From NCBI RefSeq assembly GCF_001577305.1, contig NZ_CP014518.1, forward strand, positions 2,790,001 through 2,854,000: a stretch of DNA of 64,000 nucleotides. The letters are read 5' to 3'. The notes under the pieces were generated by a model, which saw only the letters and a program-made list of their open reading frames with translations, made no database searches and was not told the DNA's origin. Below, one piece after another: positions 17,070 to 25,110 of the stretch. The stretch comes from Sinomonas atrocyanea (GTDB lineage Bacteria; Actinomycetota; Actinomycetes; Actinomycetales; Micrococcaceae). The stretch's first letter is position 1; each line of letters opens with the position of its first letter. A program made the translations under genes and the position numbers.

Positions 17070-17920
17070 CGGAGCACCCGCTCTTCTTCGGGAAGCGCCG
17101 CGATGCGGAGCATGAGCCGGTAGCACAGCGCGGAGACCCCGAGTCCGACGATGAGCACCGCGAGTCCTGTGGGCCGGGCATAGGCAGCCATGGCCTCGGG
17201 CCTCGTCGACATCAGCAGCAGCACGATCCACGGGGCCGCTACCGCGAGGCGGGCGGCGTTGACCGTCCAGGACTGGCGCGCCTCGAGCTCGCTGCGGGTC
17301 CGGGCACTCTCCCGGAGGAACTCGGACAGGGTTCCCAGCAGTCGGCCGAGGTCAGAGCCGCCGACCTCGCGCGTGAGCCGGAGCGCCTCGACGATCCGGT
17401 CCGCGACCGGGTCGCCCAGACGGTCCTTGAGCCGGTCGAGCGCGAGTGAAAAGCTGCCGCCCGAGCGGTAGTCCGCGGCGAAGTCGAGGAAGACGCCGCG
17501 GAGGGGCTCGGGACCCTTGTAGCCGAGCTGCATGAGCGCTTCGGGCAGCGACAGGCCGGCACGGATCGCGGAGCGGAGGTGGTCCACGACGTCGGGCCAC
17601 AGCTCTCGCAGGACCGCGGAGCGGCGCTTCGCCTGCCAGCGCACGAGGCCCACGGGCAGGCCGGCGGCGAAGATCCCGAAGCACAGCGCCACGGGGGCTG
17701 CAGCCGTCACCACGAAGAACGCCAGGGCCACGAATCCGCCCAGCCCCGCGCTCGAGAGGACGAGCCCTGCCGGCGAGACCCGTTCGAGGCCGGCCTGCGC
17801 GATGAGCCGCCGCAGCCGTCCGGGTGGCTTGGGCTCGGACGACCGGACCGGCAGCGGCCAGAACGACCACCAGATGAGGAAGAGGCCGATCCCGCCGGCG
17901 AGCCCCACCGCCGCCGCCAT
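17066..17920 (-). CDS. tadB: Tad pilus inner-membrane protein TadB
   Basis: 284 aa. GspF-type domain with ELWPDVVDHLRSAIRAGLSLPEAL and LRLTREVGGSDLGRLLGTL, the latter typical of TadB. N-terminal span (AVGLAGGIGLFLIWW) and further spans. Partner of TadC. It starts 1 bp into the tadA stop (TGATG), so translation is coupled. Confidence 0.92.
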   Translation of the reverse strand: MAAAVGLAGGIGLFLIWWSFWPLPVRSSEPKPPGRLRRLIAQAGLERVSPAGLVLSSAGLGGFVALAFFVVTAAAPVALCFGIFAAGLPVGLVRWQAKRRSAVLRELWPDVVDHLRSAIRAGLSLPEALMQLGYKGPEPLRGVFLDFAADYRSGGSFSLALDRLKDRLGDPVADRIVEALRLTREVGGSDLGRLLGTLSEFLRESARTRSELEARQSWTVNAARLAVAAPWIVLLLMSTRPEAMAAYARPTGLAVLIVGLGVSALCYRLMLRIAALPEEERVLR

Positions 17921-19146
17921 CAGGCGGCCTCCAGGAGCTGGAGCACGTCGATGCCCGCACGCTCGAACTTCTCGGTGGCCGGGACGCCGGTGGGGCGCGC
18001 CCGCAGCACGCCGTCGGCGTCGAGCGCGAAGACGGAGGACGTCTCGATGATGCCGCCCTCGACCCGTTGTCCCACCGCGAGGATCTCGGTGACGCGACGC
18101 CGTCCGCTGGCCTGGCGGCCGCAGTGCACCACAAGGTCGATGCAGGCGGCGACCGTCGGCACGACGAAGGATGACGAGATGTTGGCCCCAGCGAGCAGCG
18201 GCAGGGTGCAGAGCTTGGTGACCGCGTCCGCCGCGGAGTTGGCGTGGATCGTGCACATGCCCGGCAGCCCCGAGTTGAGGGCGATCAGCATGTCGAGGCT
18301 CTCCGCCTCGCGGACCTCGCCGACGACGAGCCGGTCCGGCCGCATCCGCAGGGCCTCCTTGACCAGTCGACGGAGCGGGATCTCGCCGCTGCCCTCGAGG
18401 TTGGGCTGGCGGCACTGGAGGCCGACGACGTCGCGCAGCGGGAACTGCAGCTCGAAGATCTCCTCGACCGTGACCACCCGCTCACGCGAGCCAATCGCGG
18501 CGCCGAGACAGTTGAGCATGGTCGTCTTGCCTGCCTGGGTGGCGCCCGAGACGAGGATGTTCAGGCCGCCGGCCACGGCGGCCGAGAGGAACCTGGCGGC
18601 CTGGTGGCTGAGCGAGCCGAGCTCGACGAGGTGTTCGAGCCGGCTCGCCTTCACGACGAATTTGCGGATGTTCACCGCCCAGTGGCGTCGGGTCACGTCC
18701 GGGATGACGACGTGCAGGCGCGAGCCGTCGGGCAGCGCCGCGTCGACGAAGGGACTGGAGAGGTCGAGGCGCCGGCCCGAGGACTTGAGCATCCGTTCGA
18801 CCAGATCGCGCACTTCCTGGTCGGAGAGGGTGGTCCCGGTGAGCTCGGACTCGCCGTCCCTGGCCACATAGACCTCGTGCGGGGCGTTGAGCCAGATCTC
18901 CTCGATGGTCGGGTCATCGAGGAACGGCTGGAGTGGGCCGAAGCCGGCGACCGCGTCGAAGAGCGCTCTCCGGGCGGCATCGAGCGGGCCGAGCGGCGGC
19001 ACCGCGCCGAGGAGCGCGCGCTCGTCGTAGTCCACCACTGCCGCGTCGATGAGGCGCCGGACCTCGCCGGCCTCCCGCAGCGGATCGAGGCCGCGGAGCC
19101 TGATGAGCTCCCTGACCTCCCCTTCGACCATGCGCAGAGCATCCAC
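17920..19146 (-). CDS. tadA: Tad/Flp pilus assembly ATPase TadA (CpaF)
   Basis: 408 aa secretion ATPase of the PilT/VirB11 superfamily. N-terminal domain ends with IEEIWLN. Walker A is SGATQAGKTT, then VTVEEIFELQ (Asp/Glu box), Walker B DRLVVGEVREAE, and the His box MCTIHANSA. It powers pilus extension. First gene of the operon tadA-tadB-tadC plus four small genes. Usual partners TadZ and CpaB are not adjacent but lie at 56.6-58.6 kb. An eight-C run (19153-19160, read as G on the coding strand) lies in the ribosome-binding region. The TAGGCT at 19203-19208 and the TGTGGACAAC element at 19248-19257 lie upstream. Confidence 0.94.
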   Translation of the reverse strand: MDALRMVEGEVRELIRLRGLDPLREAGEVRRLIDAAVVDYDERALLGAVPPLGPLDAARRALFDAVAGFGPLQPFLDDPTIEEIWLNAPHEVYVARDGESELTGTTLSDQEVRDLVERMLKSSGRRLDLSSPFVDAALPDGSRLHVVIPDVTRRHWAVNIRKFVVKASRLEHLVELGSLSHQAARFLSAAVAGGLNILVSGATQAGKTTMLNCLGAAIGSRERVVTVEEIFELQFPLRDVVGLQCRQPNLEGSGEIPLRRLVKEALRMRPDRLVVGEVREAESLDMLIALNSGLPGMCTIHANSAADAVTKLCTLPLLAGANISSSFVVPTVAACIDLVVHCGRQASGRRRVTEILAVGQRVEGGIIETSSVFALDADGVLRARPTGVPATEKFERAGIDVLQLLEAA

Positions 19147-19202
19147 AGACTTCCCCCCCCGGGTGCGCCCTTCGCGCCGGGCCCCTACCCGGCAGCAGCC
19201 TC

Positions 19203-19208
19203 AGCCTA
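19203..19208 (-). promoter_or_regulatory. Candidate -10 box for the tad operon
   Basis: TAGGCT on the minus strand, about 57 bp before the tadA start. The best -35 at 18 bp is the weak GGGACG. It lies 39 bp after the TTGTCCACA element, the same arrangement (40 bp) as in front of the FHA-FtsK gene. Confidence 0.4.
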
Positions 19209-19246
19209 ACGGATCCTGTAAACCGCCGTCCCGCGAGGAGGGTGCC

Positions 19247-19258
19247 CTGTGGACAACT
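19247..19258. promoter_or_regulatory. CTGTGGACAACT element upstream of tadA
   Basis: A 12-bp element that matches the actinobacterial DnaA-box core TTGTCCACA on the minus strand. It sits about 100 bp before tadA, just past the end of the rmlC-rmlD gene. Near-identical copies lie at 44746-44757 and 58678-58689. Confidence 0.5.
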
Positions 19259-19264
19259 CCCCGT

Positions 19265-20713
19265 TCACCGGGAATCTCCTCCGTCCCGCTCGTCCAGCGG
19301 GTAGGTGCGGAGGCGGTCGGTCCAGGGGGTGGGGTGGAAGCCGGTGGCCTCGATCTTGGCCAGGTCCAGGGTGGAGCGCAGGGGCCGTGGTGCGGCGGAC
19401 CTGTCGGTGAAGTACTCGGTGGTGGAGACGCGGTGGACGCGGGCGGGATCGGTGCCGGCGGCGGCGAAGACGTCCGCGGCGACGTCGGCCCAACTGGCCT
19501 CGGGGCCGGCGCCGGTGAGGTTGTAGGTCCCGTAGGGGGCGCGGTCCTCGAGCAGGTGGCGGATGCCGGCGGCGAGGTCGGCGGTGAAGGTCGGCCGTCC
19601 GATCTGGTCGTCCACCACGGAGGGCTCCACGCCTCTGCGGGCGAGGTCGGCCATGGTGGCCACGAAGTTGCGGCCCTCGCCGATGACCCATGAGGTGCGC
19701 ACGATGTAGTGCCGGGGCACGACGGAGACCACGGCGTCGCCGGCGGCCTTGGTCTGCCCGTAGACGCCCAGGGGGGAGAACGGCTCGTCCTCGGTGTGGA
19801 GGGCCTCGGCGCCGTCGAAGACGTAGTCGCTGGAGACGTGGACGAGGGTCAGGCCGTGCCCGACGGCGACCTGTGCCAGCCGGGTGAGCGCGCCGACGTT
19901 GACGGCCCAGGCCGCGCGGCGGCCCTCGGGGGTCTCGGCCGCGTCGACCCGGGTGTAGGCGGCGGCGTTGATGACCGCGGTGTAGTCCTTCCAGTTCCGT
20001 GCGCGGAAGGAGGCCGGGTCGGCGAGGTCGAACTCGCCCCGGGAGGCGAACTCCACGTGCGCGGCGCCGTCGTACTCCGCCCTCAGCGCCCGCCCGAGCT
20101 GGCCGTCCGCTCCCAGGACCAGGACCTTGCGCGGCCGCATGGGCGTGACCTCGGCCAGGCGCGGGTGTGCCCGGTCCTTCTCGGACAGCTCGGCCCGCTC
20201 CAGCGGGATCGGCCACGGGACCGCGACGGTCTCGTCGGCGAGGTTGAGGAAGGTGTACTCCCCCTGCGCGGCGGCGGACCAGTGGTCGTTGACGAGGTAG
20301 GTGTAGGCGGTGGCGTCCTCGAGGGTCTGGAAGGCGTTGCCGACCCCGCGCGGGACGAAGATGGCCCTGGACGGGTCGAGCTCGGCGGTGAAGACGGTCC
20401 CGAAGCTCGGGCCTTCGCGCAGGTCGACCCACGCGCCGAAGACCCGCCCGGTGGCCACGGAGATGAACTTGTCCCATGGCTCGGCGTGGATGCCGCGGGT
20501 GGTGCCGGCCTTGGCGTTGAAGGAGATGTTGTTCTGCACCGGGGCGAAGTCGGGCAGCCCGAGGGCGGCCATCTTCTCCCGCTGCCAGTTCTCCTTGAAC
20601 CAGCCCCGGCTGTCCCCGTGGACCGGGAGGTCGAACAGCACCACGCCCGGGATCGGCGTCCCGTGCGCGGCGAGCTGCCTGGAGAACTCGATGCCGTCCC
20701 CCGGCGCGGTCAC
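19265..20713 (-). CDS. Fused dTDP-4-dehydrorhamnose 3,5-epimerase/reductase (RmlC-RmlD)
   Basis: About 482 aa from a GTG at 20713 (GTGA overlap with the rmlB stop). Residues about 1-185 are an RmlC cupin, with GTTRGIHAEPWDK carrying the catalytic His and a FVPRGVGNAFQ segment. Residues about 200-482 are RmlD, a short-chain dehydrogenase with VLGADGQLGRAL for NAD(P)H, SSDYVFDG and the YGQTK catalytic Tyr-Lys. The two halves perform the last two steps to dTDP-L-rhamnose. Fusions of this kind are known in actinobacteria. Last gene of the rml unit. Confidence 0.93.
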   Translation of the reverse strand: MTAPGDGIEFSRQLAAHGTPIPGVVLFDLPVHGDSRGWFKENWQREKMAALGLPDFAPVQNNISFNAKAGTTRGIHAEPWDKFISVATGRVFGAWVDLREGPSFGTVFTAELDPSRAIFVPRGVGNAFQTLEDATAYTYLVNDHWSAAAQGEYTFLNLADETVAVPWPIPLERAELSEKDRAHPRLAEVTPMRPRKVLVLGADGQLGRALRAEYDGAAHVEFASRGEFDLADPASFRARNWKDYTAVINAAAYTRVDAAETPEGRRAAWAVNVGALTRLAQVAVGHGLTLVHVSSDYVFDGAEALHTEDEPFSPLGVYGQTKAAGDAVVSVVPRHYIVRTSWVIGEGRNFVATMADLARRGVEPSVVDDQIGRPTFTADLAAGIRHLLEDRAPYGTYNLTGAGPEASWADVAADVFAAAGTDPARVHRVSTTEYFTDRSAAPRPLRSTLDLAKIEATGFHPTPWTDRLRTYPLDERDGGDSR

Positions 20714-21705
20714 TGGCCCTGCTCCTGGTACCTGGCCTCGGTGGCGGACTTCTGCGGCCGCCACCAGGCCTCGTGGTCGCGGTACCACTGGACCGTGGCC
20801 GCCAGCCCGGCCTCGAAGTCGCCGTAGCGGGGGCGCCAGCCCAGCTCGGTGCGCAGCTTCGTGGAGTCGATCGCGTACCGAAGGTCGTGGCCCGGGCGAT
20901 CGACCACCTTCTCGTACGCGTCGGGGGCCTGGCCCATCTCCTTCAGGATCAGCTCCACGACGCTCCTGTTGTCCTTCTCACCGTCGGCCCCGATGAGGTA
21001 GGTCTGCCCGATCCGCCCCCTCTCCAGGATGGCCAGGACCGCGGAGGAGTGGTCGTCCGCGTGGATCCAGTCGCGCACGTTCCGGCCCTCGCCGTAGAGC
21101 TTGGGCCGCACCCCGTCGATCACGTTGGTGATCTGGCGCGGGATGAACTTCTCCACGTGCTGGTACGGGCCGTAGTTGTTCGAGCAGTTGCTGATCGTCG
21201 CCTGCAGGCCGAAGGACCGGACCCAGGCCCGCACCAGCAGGTCCGAGCCGGCCTTCGTGGACGAGTACGGGCTCGAGGGGTTGTAGGGCGTCTGCTCGGT
21301 GAACCGCTCCGCGTCCTCCAGGGCCAGGTCGCCGTACACCTCGTCGGTGGAGATGTGGTGGAACCGCGTCCCGTGCCGCCGCGCGGCCTCGATCAGCGTG
21401 TACGTGCCGATGATGTTGGTCTCGAGGAACGGCCTCGGATCATGGAGGGAATTGTCATTGTGGCTCTCCGCCGCGTAATGCACCACCGCGTCGACCGACC
21501 CGACAAGCTCCTCGACCAGCGCAGCATCCGCGATGTCGCCCCTGACGAAGCGGAAACGCGCCCCCGGCAGACCCCGCAGCGAATCCAGATTCCCCGCATA
21601 CGTGAGCTTGTCCAGCACCGTCACGTCATAATCCGTGTGCCGCAGAACAAAGTGGACGAAGTTCGAGCCGATAAAACCGGCACCCCCAGTGACGAGCAAT
21701 CGCAT
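20710..21705 (-). CDS. rmlB: dTDP-glucose 4,6-dehydratase (RmlB)
   Basis: 331 aa extended short-chain dehydrogenase. NAD-binding TGGAGFIGSNF, catalytic region HISTDEVYGDL, and YSSTKAGSD with Tyr and Lys. Makes dTDP-4-keto-6-deoxyglucose. The ATG at 21705 has no ribosome site, but a TAGATT -10 lies 6 nt before it, so the mRNA may be leaderless. Divergent from rmlA with 40 bp between starts. Confidence 0.97.
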   Translation of the reverse strand: MRLLVTGGAGFIGSNFVHFVLRHTDYDVTVLDKLTYAGNLDSLRGLPGARFRFVRGDIADAALVEELVGSVDAVVHYAAESHNDNSLHDPRPFLETNIIGTYTLIEAARRHGTRFHHISTDEVYGDLALEDAERFTEQTPYNPSSPYSSTKAGSDLLVRAWVRSFGLQATISNCSNNYGPYQHVEKFIPRQITNVIDGVRPKLYGEGRNVRDWIHADDHSSAVLAILERGRIGQTYLIGADGEKDNRSVVELILKEMGQAPDAYEKVVDRPGHDLRYAIDSTKLRTELGWRPRYGDFEAGLAATVQWYRDHEAWWRPQKSATEARYQEQGQ

Positions 21706-21711
21706 GAAATG

Positions 21712-21717
21712 AATCTA
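21712..21717 (-). promoter_or_regulatory. Candidate -10 box for leaderless rmlB
   Basis: TAGATT on the minus strand. Six bases separate it from the rmlB ATG, so transcription would begin at or next to the start codon. A weak TTCCTG lies 17 bp upstream. Confidence 0.45.
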
Positions 21718-21745
21718 ACGGTTGGGAAAGCCCGCAGGAACAGAC

Positions 21746-22621
21746 ATGATGTCCCCCATGAAGGGAATCATCCTGGCCGGGGGAACAGGGTCCAGACTCC
21801 ACCCCATCACGCTCGGCGTCAGCAAGCAGCTTGTCCCCGTCTACGACAAGCCCATGATCTACTACCCGCTCTCCACCCTCCTGCTGGCAGGAATCCGGGA
21901 CATCCTCGTCATCACCACCCCCGACGACGCCGCGCACTTCCGCCGGCTCCTCGGCGACGGGGCCGACTTCGGGGTCTCGATCACCTACGTCCAGCAGCCC
22001 TCCCCCGACGGCCTCGCCCAGGCCTTCCTCCTCGGCGAGGACCACATCGGCAACGACACCGTCGCCCTCGTGCTCGGCGACAACATCTTCTACGGCCCCG
22101 GCATGGGCGCCCAGCTGCGCCGCCACCAGGACATCGACGGCGCCGCCGTCTTCGGCTACTGGGTCAAGGACCCCAGCGCCTACGGCGTCGTCGAATTCGA
22201 CCACACCGGGCGCGCAGTCTCGCTCGAGGAGAAGCCCGCCTCCCCCAAGTCCAACTACGCCGTCCCCGGGCTCTACTTCTACGACAACGACGTCGTCGCC
22301 ATCGCCAAGTCCCTCAGGCCCTCCGCCCGCGGCGAGCTCGAGATCACCGACGTCAACCGCACCTACCTCGACGCCGGAACCCTGCAGGTCGAGGTCCTCC
22401 CCCGCGGCACCGCATGGCTGGACACCGGGACCTTCGCCGACCTCAACGACGCCTCCAACTTCATCCGCACCATCGAGAACCGCCAAGGACTCAAGATCGG
22501 CGCCCCCGAAGAGATCGCCTGGCGCCAGGGCTTCCTCACCGACGACGAGCTCCGCGCCCGCGCCACCAAACTCGCCAAGAGCGGATACGGCACCTACCTC
22601 CTCGGCCTCCTGGGCGGCTGA
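21746..22621 (+). CDS. rmlA: Glucose-1-phosphate thymidylyltransferase (RmlA)
   Basis: 291 aa. Nucleotidyltransferase with GIILAGGTGSRLHP (nucleotide binding), VSKQLVPVYDKPMIYYP, LGDNIFYGP (metal and sugar-phosphate site) and TAWLDTGT. Catalyses the first step to dTDP-rhamnose. The ATG at 21746 has AGGA 6 nt before it. The conserved MKGIILAGG start (21758) lacks a ribosome site, so initiation is probably at 21746 or 21749. Transcribed away from rmlB. Confidence 0.95.
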   Translation: MMSPMKGIILAGGTGSRLHPITLGVSKQLVPVYDKPMIYYPLSTLLLAGIRDILVITTPDDAAHFRRLLGDGADFGVSITYVQQPSPDGLAQAFLLGEDHIGNDTVALVLGDNIFYGPGMGAQLRRHQDIDGAAVFGYWVKDPSAYGVVEFDHTGRAVSLEEKPASPKSNYAVPGLYFYDNDVVAIAKSLRPSARGELEITDVNRTYLDAGTLQVEVLPRGTAWLDTGTFADLNDASNFIRTIENRQGLKIGAPEEIAWRQGFLTDDELRARATKLAKSGYGTYLLGLLGG

Positions 22622-22768
22622 CCACCGGCTCCCGCCCGCGGCCCGAGGACGCAGAGTTATCTGCACTATCATTATTCACACTGGCCACGCAATTCACTTC
22701 AACCACATCTGTGTTAGGCTCGCCGAGCGCCCCGGAGTCCTGGACTCCTGAAGCTCTTGGAGATAGTC

Positions 22769-25027
22769 ATGCTGCACACGTTGTGGACCAGCCGCCGGAA
22801 CCGGGTCCTCCCGGCGACCGCCGCGAGCGCAGTCCTCGCCGTCGGATTCCTTCTCGGCCCGCTCCAGCCGGCACTCGCCGACAACGCGCAGCCGACCTCG
22901 CCCGCCACGCCCAGCCCGGCCTCCACAGCGCCGGCCCAGACCGCGCCGTCGTCCGGGACCGGCGCGACGCCCTCGGCGCCGCCGTCGGTCGTGCCCAGCC
23001 CCGCGCCGTCGTCCGTCCCGCCCACAAAGCCCGGCACCCGCGATCCCGAGGACGCGGGCAAGGATCCATCGGCGCGGGCCGCCATGCGGTCCCTGATCGG
23101 GCCCGGGGCCAAGATGGGGCAGGCCAACCCGCAGTCAAAGAACAAGGGCGGGAACAACGCCCGCGGCATGGGCGTGCCGAGCCTGCTCCCCGGAGCATGG
23201 CAGCCCTCCTGGGGGATCTCCGGCGTCGACGTCAGCGCCTACCAGTCGAGCCTCGACTGGGGCAGCATGTACAGCCAGGGCGTCCGGTTTGCCTACGTGA
23301 AGGCGTCGGAGGGCAACTACTACACCAACAGCCAGTTCTCCTCGCAGTACTTCGGATCCCAGAGCGCCGGCATGATCCGCGGCGCGTACCACTTCGCGAT
23401 CCCCAACTGGTCCTCCGGCGCGGACCAGGCCAACTACTTCGTCAGCAACGGCGGCGGCTGGACGCCCGACGGCATCACCCTGCCTCCCGTGCTCGACATC
23501 GAGTACAACCCGTACGCGGGCCAGACCATCAACGGCGTCTACATGGGCGACACGTGCTACAGCATGAACGCCTCCCAGATGGTCGGGTGGATCAACGACT
23601 TCTCGAACACCGTCCTGAACCTCACCGGCCGCCGGCCGATGATCTACTCCACGAGCGACTGGTGGTCCCGCTGCACCGGGAACTCCGCAGGCTTCTCGAA
23701 CAACCCGCTGTGGATCGCCGCGTACAACACCTCGGGGCCGGGCACCCTGCCCGCGAGCTGGGGCAACTTCAGCGTCTGGCAGTACAGCTCGAGCGGGCCG
23801 TACCCCGGCGACTCCAACGTCTGGAACGGCGACTACTCGGGGCTCCAGCGCTTCGCGACCTACGGCGACACCGATCCGAGCGCGTCGATGGGAGCGGCAG
23901 CCAGCGCCTACACGGGCCTGGGCGGCCAGACCTCAGGGATCGCGTGCGGACTGAAGAACGGCGGCTGCTACCAGTTCTTCCAGAATGGGGCGCTCAACTG
24001 GAGCTCCGCCACGGGGGCACGGCCCACCTACTACGGACCGGTCCGCACGGCCTGGGCCAACAGCGGCTATGAGAACGGCGCCCTCGGCTATCCCACCACT
24101 GACCAGACCTGCGGGCAGCTCAATGGCGGCTGCTACCAGATGTTCCAGGGCGGAGCCATCAGCTACAGCCCGGCCACCGGCGCCCAGCTGAGCCTGTACG
24201 GGCCGATCCGTGATGCGTGGGGCGCGAACGGCTTCGAGCGGGGCATCCTCGGCTACCCGACCACCGGCAAGATCTGCGGCCAGCTCAACGGCGGCTGCTA
24301 CCAGATGTTCCAGGGCGGCGGCATCAACTGGACGTCGGCGACCGGCGCCCAACTGAGCATCTACGGCCCCATCCGCGATGCCTGGGGCGCCAGCGGCTTC
24401 GAGAACGGCCCCCTCGGCTACCCCACCACCGGGAAGATCTGCGGCCAGGTCAACGGCGGCTGCTACCAGATGTTCCAGGGCGGCGGCATCAACTGGACGT
24501 CGGCGACCGGAGCCCAGCTGAGCATCTACGGCCCCATCCGCAACGCATGGGGGGCCAACGGCTTCGAGAACGGCATCCTGGGCTACCCGACCACCGGGAA
24601 GATCTGCGGCCAGGTCAACGGCGGCTGCTACCAGATGTTCCAGGGCGGCGGCATCAACTACAGCCCCGCCACCGGCGCGCAGCTGAGCACCTGGGGCGCC
24701 ATCCGCAACGCGTGGGCCGCGACCGGCTTCCAGGACGGGCGGATGGGCTACCCGACCTCGAGCGGCGACACCTGCGGACTGCTCAACGGCGGCTGCTACC
24801 AGATGTTCCAGGGCGGCGGCATCGTCTGGAGCCCCGCCACCGGCGCGCAGCTGAGCACGTGGGGGGCGATCCGCACGGCGTGGGCGAACCTCGGGTTCCA
24901 GAACAGCCGGCTGGGCTACCCCACGACCGGGGAGATCTGCTCGTCGTCGAGCTCGTGCTACCAGAAGTACCAGGGCGGGACGATCAGCTGGACCGCGACC
25001 GGAGGGGCCGTCGTCGCCTACTCCTGA
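22769..25027 (+). CDS. Secreted GH25 muramidase with seven LGFP repeats
   Basis: About 752 aa from the ATG at 22769 (GGAG 6 nt upstream). Signal peptide (about 1-41, ending ALA), a Pro/Ser/Thr-rich linker (about 45-95), then a GH25 lysozyme domain (about 150-365) with GVDVSAYQ, YVKASEG and the catalytic PPVLDIE. It should cleave the MurNAc-GlcNAc bond of peptidoglycan. Seven LGFP-like repeats make up the last 370 residues, most containing a CGQ.NGGCYQMFQGG core. The gene lies between the rml genes and the polysaccharide cluster. The linker's Pro/Ser/Thr content suggests a glycosylated spacer. The 147 bp upstream is AT-richer than its surroundings and holds a possible -10 (TAGGCT). Confidence 0.93.
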   Translation: MLHTLWTSRRNRVLPATAASAVLAVGFLLGPLQPALADNAQPTSPATPSPASTAPAQTAPSSGTGATPSAPPSVVPSPAPSSVPPTKPGTRDPEDAGKDPSARAAMRSLIGPGAKMGQANPQSKNKGGNNARGMGVPSLLPGAWQPSWGISGVDVSAYQSSLDWGSMYSQGVRFAYVKASEGNYYTNSQFSSQYFGSQSAGMIRGAYHFAIPNWSSGADQANYFVSNGGGWTPDGITLPPVLDIEYNPYAGQTINGVYMGDTCYSMNASQMVGWINDFSNTVLNLTGRRPMIYSTSDWWSRCTGNSAGFSNNPLWIAAYNTSGPGTLPASWGNFSVWQYSSSGPYPGDSNVWNGDYSGLQRFATYGDTDPSASMGAAASAYTGLGGQTSGIACGLKNGGCYQFFQNGALNWSSATGARPTYYGPVRTAWANSGYENGALGYPTTDQTCGQLNGGCYQMFQGGAISYSPATGAQLSLYGPIRDAWGANGFERGILGYPTTGKICGQLNGGCYQMFQGGGINWTSATGAQLSIYGPIRDAWGASGFENGPLGYPTTGKICGQVNGGCYQMFQGGGINWTSATGAQLSIYGPIRNAWGANGFENGILGYPTTGKICGQVNGGCYQMFQGGGINYSPATGAQLSTWGAIRNAWAATGFQDGRMGYPTSSGDTCGLLNGGCYQMFQGGGIVWSPATGAQLSTWGAIRTAWANLGFQNSRLGYPTTGEICSSSSSCYQKYQGGTISWTATGGAVVAYS
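23918..25024 (+). repeat. Seven tandem 165-bp LGFP repeat units
   Basis: Units begin at 23918, 24083, 24248, 24413, 24578, 24743 and 24911, all 165 bp except the sixth (168 bp, one added codon). Each encodes about 55 aa starting with LGYP or a variant (first unit LGGQ) and containing paired Cys around NGG. Units 3 to 5 are nearly identical at the DNA level, which points to recent internal duplication. Confidence 0.92.
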
Positions 25028-25110
25028 ACGGGTACTCCTGAGCGGGTAGGCTGGTCGGTGCGCCATTCGCGCACCGACCAGCCGATGTCCGTTCCGACCA
25101 TGGGAGCACC

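Noticed and set aside
20773..24072. A 1,099-aa plus-strand frame over rmlB, rmlA and the start of the GH25 gene
   Set aside because: Crosses several real genes in the wrong frame. Arg/Pro-rich, no domain.
23918..25024. Regular repeats as a CRISPR array
   Set aside because: Units are 165 bp, directly adjacent without spacers, and encode an in-frame protein repeat. No cas gene is near.
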